From: Sphingobacteriaceae bacterium
Lineage (GTDB): Bacteria > Bacteroidota > Bacteroidia > Sphingobacteriales > Sphingobacteriaceae
Direction: 5' to 3'
Assembly: GCA_021740025.1 (NCBI GenBank)
Contig: JAIPAN010000106.1
Coordinates: forward strand, 1-5,150
Length of the DNA stretch: 5,150 nucleotides
The notes beneath the pieces were generated by a model, which saw only the letters and a list, made by a program, of their open reading frames with translations, was not told the DNA's origin and searched no databases. A program made the translations under genes and the position numbers. Numbering within the stretch: the stretch's first letter is position 1; each line of letters starts with the position of its first letter. This document shows, one piece after another, positions 1 through 4,997 of this stretch.

Positions 1-630
1 TTCTTTTAAATACGCCAGGCGATATTTTAACAATTCGCTTTGTTGTTCTTCCTCGGTAAAGGCTGCCCATTCTTGAGCACTGAAACTTTTTACATCTTCA
101 TCAGAAACAGCTTTTACACCAGCCGAACCCGATTGGGCAAAGTGGGCAATAAGCGAATCTATTTCTTCGGCTTTGTTGCTTTGTGTATTGTACCAGGCAT
201 CAAACAGTTTCATGAAAATCCACTGTGTAAAGCGGTAGTATTCCGGATCGCTGGTACGCACTTCGCGGCTCCAATCGTATGAAAAACCTAAATTATCTAG
301 TTGTTCGCGGTAGCGATTGATGTTGGTTTCGGTGGTAATAGCCGGGTGCTGCCCGGTTTGAATGGCATACTGCTCGGCAGGTAAACCAAAGGAGTCGTAA
401 CCCATGGGGTGCAATACATTAAAGCCCTTGGTACGTTTGTATCGAGAAAAAATATCGGAAGCAATATACCCTAGCGGATGGCCCACATGCAAGCCAGCGC
501 CCGATGGGTAGGGAAACATATCCAATACATAGTATTTAGGTTTAGAACTGGTGTTGCTTACCTTATATGTTTGATTTTTGGCCCAAAAGGCTTGCCACTT
601 TTGCTCTATTTCCCGAAACTGATAATCCAT
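1..630 (-). CDS. leuS: Leucyl-tRNA synthetase, N-terminal part (runs off the left edge)
   Basis: Cytoplasmic class I aminoacyl-tRNA synthetase that activates leucine with ATP and charges tRNA-Leu. Reading the minus strand from the ATG at 630-628 gives 210 uninterrupted codons to the window edge; the complete enzyme should be roughly 900 residues, so only the start of the catalytic Rossmann fold is present. Visible signatures are the N-terminal helix [15 protein letters not shown] (residues 5-19), [23 protein letters not shown] (33-55) carrying the class I HIGH motif as HVGH at 48-51, and [17 protein letters not shown] (74-90), all typical of bacterial LeuRS. Residues about 146-205 form an acidic, Ser/Ala-rich stretch ending in [10 protein letters not shown]. 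coli LeuRS lacks it; Bacteroidota homologues carry a similar insertion (from memory). The KMSKS loop, editing domain and anticodon-binding domain lie outside the window. It is divergent from ftsX. The start is well placed because the family begins a few residues before the FxxIExKWQ helix. Confidence 0.97.
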   Translation of the reverse strand, partial: MDYQFREIEQKWQAFWAKNQTYKVSNTSSKPKYYVLDMFPYPSGAGLHVGHPLGYIASDIFSRYKRTKGFNVLHPMGYDSFGLPAEQYAIQTGQHPAITTETNINRYREQLDNLGFSYDWSREVRTSDPEYYRFTQWIFMKLFDAWYNTQSNKAEEIDSLIAHFAQSGSAGVKAVSDEDVKSFSAQEWAAFTEEEQQSELLKYRLAYLKE

Positions 631-650
631 TTAATTTGATTGCTAAACTG

Positions 651-658
651 CGAAAATA
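651..658 (-). promoter_or_regulatory. Putative -7 promoter element for leuS
   Basis: The minus strand reads TATTTTCG here, one mismatch (C for T at position 7) from the Bacteroidota -7 consensus TAnnTTTG. It ends 20 nt before the leuS ATG, which would give a short leader of about 10-15 nt. No TTG-type -33 element sits at the usual spacing, so the call rests on the octamer, its position, and the identical octamer at the same distance from the divergent ftsX start. Confidence 0.45.
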
Positions 659-667
659 GCAAAAACG

Positions 668-732
668 GCTCATAATTGGAAGGGAAAAGGCTCATTTTAA
701 TTCCTGAAATTGAATACTGAAAATCTGCTCAT
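668..732 (+). repeat. Three short direct repeats (GCTCAT) in the divergent intergenic region
   Basis: GCTCAT occurs at 668-673, 690-695 and 727-732, each followed by an AT-rich run; the first two extend to GGCTCAT followed shortly by AATT. Spacing is 22 and 37 bp. They lie between the two putative divergent -7 boxes, a plausible place for a regulator site, but six-base repeats in AT-rich DNA can arise by chance. Nothing else is recognisable in the 137-bp gap apart from the two promoter octamers. Confidence 0.2.
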
Positions 733-739
733 AAATCTT

Positions 740-747
740 TATTTTCG
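740..747 (+). promoter_or_regulatory. Putative -7 promoter element for the ftsX operon
   Basis: TATTTTCG, the same octamer as upstream of leuS, ends 20 nt before the ftsX TTG start. It matches the Bacteroidota -7 consensus TAnnTTTG except at one position. The nearest upstream TTG (710-712) is 27 nt away, longer than the usual -33/-7 spacing, so no good -33 element is seen. This would be the promoter for ftsX, the small membrane protein, uppP and truB. Confidence 0.45.
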
Positions 748-767
748 TGGAGTAAAATTTAATAACC

Positions 768-1634
768 TTGGAACCACACGCACAACAAAAACAGAATAAA
801 ACCATCCGAGTGTCTAGCATTGTTAGCATTGCTTTGGTATTGCTTATGGGCGGACTTTTAGGCCTTATACTTGTTCATTCGCACAATTTATCGAGCTACG
901 TAAAAGAAAACATCGTACTCAACGTAATTGTAAATGAAGGAACCAAAGAGGCCGATATTTTGGTCTTGCAAACAAAAGTAAACACCAAAGCAGAGGTTTT
1001 GCGCACGCAATATGTGAGCAAAGAGCAAGCGGCCCGCAACCTAACCAAAGATTTAGGCGAAGATTTTGTTGACTTTTTAGGCTATAATCCGCTCTTACCA
1101 GCTTTAGATGTGTACCTCAAAGCAGAGTTTGCCGATAACGCCAGCATTGCCAAATTTGCCAAAGAATTAGAAAAAAACGACTTGGTAAAAGAGGTGGTTT
1201 ACCAAAAATCACTCATTGATATTGTAAACCACAATGTGCGTTTAATAAGCTTGGGTATTTTTATTTTCGGATTAATTCTATTGCTCATTGCCATCACGCT
1301 CATTAACAACACCATCCGCTTGGCCATTTATGCACAACGTTTTCAGCTAAAAAGCATGCAATTGGTAGGCGCTACTGAAGACTTTATCTTAAAGCCTTTT
1401 GTGATGAGCAGCGTTATCCAAGGCCTCATAGCCGGTTTAAGTTCGGTAGGCTTGTTGCTTGTACTTTTGGTTCTTGTAAAAAACCAAATTCCAGAAATTT
1501 TAGTTTTAAGAGATTGGGCTCAATTTAGCTTGGTATTTTTAAGCATGATTTTAGCCGGCATTGTAATCTCTGCCTTAAGTACCCGTTTTGCCGTAAAAAG
1601 GTATCTTCAAACATCTTCTAACGAATTGTATTAA
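768..1634 (+). CDS. ftsX: Cell division protein FtsX (ABC-transporter-like permease)
   Basis: Inner-membrane partner of the ATPase FtsE. In the family, FtsEX does not transport a solute but transmits ATP hydrolysis to periplasmic cell-wall hydrolases during division. The 288 residues show the FtsX plan: a short cytoplasmic N-terminus, TM1 (about 17-37), a large extracytoplasmic domain (about 38-156), then TM2 (158-182), TM3 (211-237) and TM4 (252-272). The cytoplasmic segment after TM2, NTIRLAIYAQRFQLKSMQLVGAT (181-203), is the most diagnostic stretch. The C-terminal tail FAVKRYL is basic. The start is TTG at 768-770: an in-frame stop (753-755) lies just upstream, no ATG or GTG falls between, and the first internal ATG (residue 27) would cut into TM1. 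No Shine-Dalgarno is visible. ftsE is not in the window, which fits ftsE and ftsX being unlinked in many Bacteroidota. It is the first gene of a compact operon, with 1 nt separating it from the next gene. Confidence 0.92.
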   Translation: MEPHAQQKQNKTIRVSSIVSIALVLLMGGLLGLILVHSHNLSSYVKENIVLNVIVNEGTKEADILVLQTKVNTKAEVLRTQYVSKEQAARNLTKDLGEDFVDFLGYNPLLPALDVYLKAEFADNASIAKFAKELEKNDLVKEVVYQKSLIDIVNHNVRLISLGIFIFGLILLLIAITLINNTIRLAIYAQRFQLKSMQLVGATEDFILKPFVMSSVIQGLIAGLSSVGLLLVLLVLVKNQIPEILVLRDWAQFSLVFLSMILAGIVISALSTRFAVKRYLQTSSNELY

Positions 1635-1635
1635 T

Positions 1636-1845
1636 ATGGCTACCCCAGATAAACCTAACAAAGAGTTCATTTTTAACAAAGCCAATTACCGTTGGATGCT
1701 GATTAGCATTGCCGTAGTAACGTTAGGCTTTTGCCTCATGATTGGCAGCACCGATATTTACGATTTCCGCAAAATTGTTCTAGCACCCTTAGTGGTACTT
1801 ATTGGGTTTGGTATTGGCTTTTACGCCATTCTTAAGAAAAAATAA
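1636..1845 (+). CDS. Small two-helix membrane protein, DUF3098-type
   Basis: Function unknown. The 69-residue protein has a polar, Lys/Asn-rich N-terminus (1-17), TM1 (about 18-37), a short loop containing DFRKIVLAP (43-51), TM2 (about 46-65) and a KKK end. The pattern FxFxKxNYxxML near residues 11-22, GFCLMIGSTD at 31-40 and RxxxLAPLVVLIGFGIGFYAI at 45-65 matches what I remember of DUF3098, a family of small Bacteroidota proteins; this is recall, not a search. Both ends are probably cytoplasmic by the positive-inside rule. It begins 1 nt after the ftsX stop, and its TAA shares an A with the uppP ATG (TAATG). Its place between ftsX and uppP suggests, without proving, a role linked to division or envelope synthesis. 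It is real rather than spurious because it fills the gap exactly and has coherent membrane topology. Confidence 0.85.
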   Translation: MATPDKPNKEFIFNKANYRWMLISIAVVTLGFCLMIGSTDIYDFRKIVLAPLVVLIGFGIGFYAILKKK

Positions 1846-2642
1846 TGAAAATTTGGGAAGCCATTGTATTGGCTATTATTGAAGGATTAACCGAATTTTT
1901 ACCGGTTTCTTCTACTGGGCACCTTATTTTGGGCGCTAGCGCACTAGGCCTAGATCCTGCCAACGCCTTTCTAAAATTATTTACCATTGCTATTCAGTTT
2001 GGAGCCATTTTATCGGTGGTTGTATTGTACCTAAAACGCTTCTTTCAGAGTATTGGTTTCTACCTAAAATTGGTAGTAGCCTTCATCCCTGCAGCTGTAT
2101 TTGGCGTATTGTTTAGCAATAAAATTGATGCCCTTTTAGAAAGCCCCATGGGTGTAGCCATTGCCCTGCTTATTGGTGGTTTTATTTTATTGGGGGTAGA
2201 TAAATGGTTTACGCAAAGTACGGCAACAAGCACCGAAGAAATTACTTATAGCCAAGCGCTAAAAATAGGATTATTTCAATGTTTAGCTATGATACCTGGA
2301 ACTTCTCGTTCTGCGGCAAGCATTGTAGGTGGTATGAGCCAAGGCCTAAGTCGATCACTTGCAGCCGAGTTTTCCTTCTTTTTAGCCGTTCCTACCTTAT
2401 TGGGCGCTACGGTAAAAAAGTTGTACGATTTTTATAAAGACGGCTACCAGCTAAGCTCCGAAGAATGGAAACTTTTGGCCATTGGCAACGTGGTAGCCTT
2501 TATTGTAGCCATGCTGGCTATTAAATTCTTTATCTCCTTCTTGCAAAAACACGGCTTTCGCTTATTTGGTTGGTACCGCATTGTTGTGGGGCTAGTTATA
2601 ATTGCCTTGTTACTAGGCAGATATTCCTTACAAGTTGTGTAA
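1845..2642 (+). CDS. uppP: Undecaprenyl-diphosphatase (UppP/BacA)
   Basis: Integral membrane phosphatase that converts undecaprenyl diphosphate to undecaprenyl phosphate, recycling the lipid carrier for peptidoglycan and other surface polymers. In the family, extra copies confer bacitracin resistance. The 265-residue length is normal. Two signature regions are present: EGLTEFLPVSSTGH at residues 13-26, supplying the conserved glutamates E13 and E17, S23 and H26 (equivalent to E17, E21, S27 and H30 of E. coli BacA), and PGTSRSAAS at 151-159 with the essential arginine R155. Eight or so hydrophobic segments span the protein, including about 45-63, 73-90, 103-117, 173-190, 212-232 and 241-258. 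The second motif is usually PGxSRSGAT; here it reads SRSAAS, a mild variation that keeps the catalytic residues. The ATG overlaps the preceding stop by 1 nt and the stop abuts the truB ATG directly, pointing to co-transcription and translational coupling. Confidence 0.97.
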   Translation: MKIWEAIVLAIIEGLTEFLPVSSTGHLILGASALGLDPANAFLKLFTIAIQFGAILSVVVLYLKRFFQSIGFYLKLVVAFIPAAVFGVLFSNKIDALLESPMGVAIALLIGGFILLGVDKWFTQSTATSTEEITYSQALKIGLFQCLAMIPGTSRSAASIVGGMSQGLSRSLAAEFSFFLAVPTLLGATVKKLYDFYKDGYQLSSEEWKLLAIGNVVAFIVAMLAIKFFISFLQKHGFRLFGWYRIVVGLVIIALLLGRYSLQVV

Positions 2643-3365
2643 ATGAGTAGCACACCTCCAACATTCCCCAACTTTAACTTTACCGAAGGCGAAATGCTTT
2701 TGATAAATAAACCACTCACATGGACCAGCTTTGATGTGGTAGGGAAAATACGCAATACCCTAAAACCGCTCAAACTAAAAGTAGGCCATGCCGGCACACT
2801 CGATCCTTTGGCCACCGGCTTGCTCATTATTTGTACCGGAAAACTGACTAAAAAAATAGACGAGTTTCAGGCCCAAGAAAAAGAATATACCGGCACCTTT
2901 ACCTTGGGTGCCACTACCCCATCGTACGATTTAGAAACAGAAGTAGACGAAAAATTTCCCGTTGACCACATTACCGAAGAAGCCATACAAGCAGCTACCG
3001 TTCAATTTTGCGGACCAATTGCACAGTTTCCTCCTCCCCATTCGGCTATTAAAATGGGCGGAGAACGCATCTACTTAAAAGCTCGTAGAGGCGAAACCGT
3101 GGAACTTAAAGCACGGTACGTAGAAATAGTTGCCTTTGAAATTACCCGAATTGCCCTACCCGAAGTAGATTTTAGAGTCGTGTGCAGCAAAGGAACCTAC
3201 ATACGCTCCTTAGCACACGATTTTGGTAAAGCACTCGGTAGCGGCGCTTACCTATCAGCTTTATGCCGAACTAAAAGTGGCAATTACAGCCTAGAAAATG
3301 CATTTGAGGTGGCCGATTTGGTAAATCATATCCGCACACTAAAAGAAACCGGCAAAATGGTGTAA
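2643..3365 (+). CDS. truB: tRNA pseudouridine-55 synthase TruB
   Basis: Cytoplasmic enzyme that isomerises U55 in the T-loop of tRNAs to pseudouridine; the family also has tRNA-folding chaperone activity. The 240 residues carry the family motifs in order: LLINKPLTWTSFDVV (19-33), KVGHAGTLDPLATGLL (46-61) with catalytic aspartate D54, the KEYTGTFTLGATTPSYD segment (80-96), QFPPPHSAIKMGGERIYLKARRGE (128-151), and CSKGTYIRSLAHDFG (181-195). The usual tyrosine of the PPxYSAxK motif is histidine (H133), which may be a lineage trait. There is no C-terminal PUA domain, so it is of the short type, about 70 residues shorter than E. coli TruB. The start at 2643 is favoured over an internal ATG at residue 18 because it exactly abuts the uppP stop and because Bacteroidota TruB proteins, as I recall, have a similar short leader ending in EGE before LLINKP. 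ribF follows after 13 nt. Confidence 0.97.
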   Translation: MSSTPPTFPNFNFTEGEMLLINKPLTWTSFDVVGKIRNTLKPLKLKVGHAGTLDPLATGLLIICTGKLTKKIDEFQAQEKEYTGTFTLGATTPSYDLETEVDEKFPVDHITEEAIQAATVQFCGPIAQFPPPHSAIKMGGERIYLKARRGETVELKARYVEIVAFEITRIALPEVDFRVVCSKGTYIRSLAHDFGKALGSGAYLSALCRTKSGNYSLENAFEVADLVNHIRTLKETGKMV

Positions 3366-3370
3366 TTTTG
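3363..3370 (+). promoter_or_regulatory. Putative -7 promoter element for ribF, overlapping the truB stop
   Basis: TAATTTTG is an exact match to the Bacteroidota -7 consensus TAnnTTTG. Its first three bases are the truB TAA stop codon. It ends 8 nt before the ribF ATG, so a transcript from it would have almost no leader. No TTG lies at the expected -33 spacing (the closest TTG is about 40 nt upstream), so strength is doubtful. If active, ribF would be transcribed both from the ftsX operon and on its own. Confidence 0.4.
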
Positions 3371-3378
3371 CAGCGCCC

Positions 3379-4314
3379 ATGAAAATCTATACCGATATTT
3401 CTCAATTTACACCCTTAAAAAAGGCCGTGGTTACCATCGGTACCTTTGATGGCGTACATATTGGGCACCAAGAATTGCTGCGCAAGCTTCGCGAATCGGC
3501 TAAAAGCATAGGAGCAGAAACGGTTATTCTTACGTTTTTTCCGCACCCTCGAATGATTATTCACCCCGAAGATCAAGGAATTAGGCTGATTAATACGGTA
3601 AAAGAAAAAACAGAATTACTCGAAGCTATTGGCATTGATCACTTAATTATTACACCCTTTACTCGTGATTTTTCGAATTTATCTCCCGAAGAATACATCG
3701 AAGAAATACTAGTTAAACGTATCGGAACGAGCAAAATAAGCATTGGCTACGACCACCGTTTTGGCAAAAATAGAGCAGGAAGCTTAGCCGATTTAAACAA
3801 ATTAGCAACAAAATTTGGCTACGAAGTAGAGGTAATTCCCGAACAAGATATACAACAAGCAGCTGTAAGTTCTACCCGCATACGGCAGGCACTTTTAACC
3901 GGCGATATTGCCAGTGCTACGGAGTTATTGGGCCACACGTTTTCACTTGAAGGTCGGGTAATTAGAGGCGATCAAATTGGCCGAACCTTGGGCTACCCAA
4001 CCGCTAATTTATACGTGGAAGAGCCTTATAAATTAATTCCGGCCGATGGGATCTATTCTGCTTACACCTATGTGGAAGGTATAAAATACGAAGGTATGGC
4101 TTATATTGGTCACCGCCCCACGGTTAATGGTATGAGCAGAAATATCGAGGTCAATATTTTCGATTTCGACGAGGAGATTTACGGTCAAATAATCCGCATA
4201 GATTTTGATGCCTTTATCCGCCCGGATCAGAAATTTAATTCGCTCGAAGAGCTTACCGTGCAGTTAGGTTTGGATAAAATTTCCAGCTTAGCCTGTTTAG
4301 CTAGGCATAATTAA
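3379..4314 (+). CDS. ribF: Bifunctional riboflavin kinase / FAD synthetase RibF
   Basis: Cytoplasmic enzyme that phosphorylates riboflavin to FMN and then adenylates FMN to FAD. The 311 residues contain both modules at normal length. The N-terminal nucleotidyltransferase (about 15-180) shows GTFDGVHIGH (21-30), TFFPHPR (52-58), the RDFSNLSPEEYI segment (96-107), GYDHRFGKNRAG (123-134) and SSTRIRQALLTGDI (164-177). The C-terminal flavokinase (about 185-300) shows GDQIGRTLGYPTAN (197-210), the family's GxxxGRxxGxPTAN nucleotide-binding motif, then GIYSAYT (224-230), GHRPTVNG (244-251) and NIEVNIFDFDEEIYG (255-269), with E257 in the position of the catalytic base. The last dozen residues, from about 300, lie beyond the conserved domain and overlap the convergent gene by 14 nt. 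No Shine-Dalgarno is evident; the 13-nt gap after truB contains a promoter-like octamer. It is the last gene of the plus-strand run. Confidence 0.97.
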   Translation: MKIYTDISQFTPLKKAVVTIGTFDGVHIGHQELLRKLRESAKSIGAETVILTFFPHPRMIIHPEDQGIRLINTVKEKTELLEAIGIDHLIITPFTRDFSNLSPEEYIEEILVKRIGTSKISIGYDHRFGKNRAGSLADLNKLATKFGYEVEVIPEQDIQQAAVSSTRIRQALLTGDIASATELLGHTFSLEGRVIRGDQIGRTLGYPTANLYVEEPYKLIPADGIYSAYTYVEGIKYEGMAYIGHRPTVNGMSRNIEVNIFDFDEEIYGQIIRIDFDAFIRPDQKFNSLEELTVQLGLDKISSLACLARHN

Positions 4315-4948
4315 GTACTTGTTTTACAAGCAGGCACAGCGCCAAAGCAACTAAAAGAATAGCAATTGCGTGATTAATTAAACGGGTACTCAGGGTGAAT
4401 TTTTCTTGAATATACCTGGCAAAATGCGCATAGCCATATAAAGCAATTGCTGAACCCAATCCAGAGCCAATACTGAAAATAATAAGGGATACATAATCAG
4501 TTCGTATCCATTGGTGAATGATGACATAATTGCCAAAAAATAACCAGGTTGGTATTTGCACCGGATTTAAAATACCCAACAGAATGCCGTAAAATACACT
4601 ACTGCCTTTTTTAATATCCTCTTTAGCTTGGGGTAATTTGTTTCTGCGCAACCAGGTAATGCTACCCATAATTAGAAACATCAAAATCATAAAGGCATCG
4701 GTAAGGGTGCCTATTTTTATCTCGTATACCGAAAATTCTAGGCTTACATCGCTCGACATCCAACGAGCAAAACGCATCATCCCGAAGGTGAAAAATACTT
4801 CTACACAAGAAAAAGCCAAGATGAAATACCAGGCCTGTTTAATGCCCTTGTTTACCGTGAGTTGGGCTACGCTTAGGTTTATATTTCCGGGAGGAATATA
4901 GCCTATGGCGTTGATGAGTAGTCCAATAAAAAAGGTTAGTAAGAGCAT
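4301..4948 (-). CDS. LysE-family membrane exporter, substrate unknown
   Basis: Predicted inner-membrane transporter of the LysE/RhtB type (amino-acid and small-molecule efflux); the substrate cannot be read from the sequence. The 215 residues are close to the usual 200-220, with about six hydrophobic segments (3-25, 38-58, 82-100, 117-145, 153-177, 191-210). Two family features are visible: an N-terminal GYIPPGNINLSVAQLTVNKG (16-35), where members normally have a PGP-containing loop after TM1 followed by a helix ending in xxG, and GILLGILNPVQIPTWLFFG (121-139), the re-entrant GxxxNP region. The canonical second proline is replaced, giving PPGN in place of PGPN, so it is a divergent member; other small polytopic exporters are possible. 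The loop RRNKLPQAKEDIKKG (101-115) is basic and probably cytoplasmic. The ATG at 4948 comes 49 nt after the uvrA stop on the same strand, without a clear Shine-Dalgarno. Its stop overlaps ribF tail to tail. Confidence 0.75.
   Translation of the reverse strand: MLLLTFFIGLLINAIGYIPPGNINLSVAQLTVNKGIKQAWYFILAFSCVEVFFTFGMMRFARWMSSDVSLEFSVYEIKIGTLTDAFMILMFLIMGSITWLRRNKLPQAKEDIKKGSSVFYGILLGILNPVQIPTWLFFGNYVIIHQWIRTDYVSLIIFSIGSGLGSAIALYGYAHFARYIQEKFTLSTRLINHAIAILLVALALCLLVKQVLNYA
4318..4330. other. Small inverted repeat at the ribF / transporter convergence
   Basis: CTTGT, a TTT loop and ACAAG form a perfect 5-bp hairpin just after the ribF stop and inside the 3' end of the transporter gene. A further pair, GCCTG at 4291-4295 and CAGGC at 4331-4335, could extend a cruciform-like structure around it. 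Neither strand has a U-tract after the stem and the stem is AT-rich, so this is at best a weak bidirectional terminator. No other terminator candidate is visible between the converging genes. Confidence 0.2.
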
Positions 4949-4965
4949 AAATTATTCTTGTGGCG

Positions 4966-4973
4966 CTAAAATA
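4966..4973 (-). promoter_or_regulatory. Weak -7-like element upstream of the LysE-type gene
   Basis: The minus strand reads TATTTTAG, one mismatch from TAnnTTTG, ending 17 nt before the transporter ATG, a distance similar to the leuS and ftsX boxes. No TTG is seen at -33 spacing. It sits in the 49-bp gap after uvrA, where no terminator hairpin is visible, so read-through from uvrA is an equally good explanation for expression. Confidence 0.25.
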
Positions 4974-4997
4974 CTAATTCTTGGTGAATGGATTGGC

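Noticed and set aside
40..282. 80-codon plus-strand reading frame inside leuS
   Set aside because: It is antisense to a clearly conserved LeuRS coding region, and its translation shows no recognisable domain.
631..767. Riboswitch or T-box-like leader for leuS
   Set aside because: Only 137 bp separate the divergent genes and the likely leuS leader is about 10-15 nt; no long stem, T-box motif or leucine-rich leader peptide is visible.
2694..2696. Internal ATG at TruB residue 18 as the true start
   Set aside because: The upstream ATG abuts the uppP stop exactly, and the 17-residue leader resembles the N-terminus I recall in Bacteroidota TruB proteins.
2444..2827. 127-codon minus-strand reading frame across the uppP-truB junction
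   Set aside because: It spans the junction of two well-supported genes on the other strand, and its translation resembles no family I know.
4638..4901. 87-codon plus-strand reading frame inside the LysE-type gene
   Set aside because: It is antisense to a frame with coherent membrane topology and family motifs; the plus-strand translation is basic and featureless.
4511..4990. 10-bp direct repeat TTGGTGAATG at 4511-4520 and 4981-4990, considered as an attachment or duplication site
   Set aside because: One copy is inside the transporter coding region and the other in the gap after uvrA; flanks do not match, and no integrase or insertion sequence is present, so chance is the simplest explanation.
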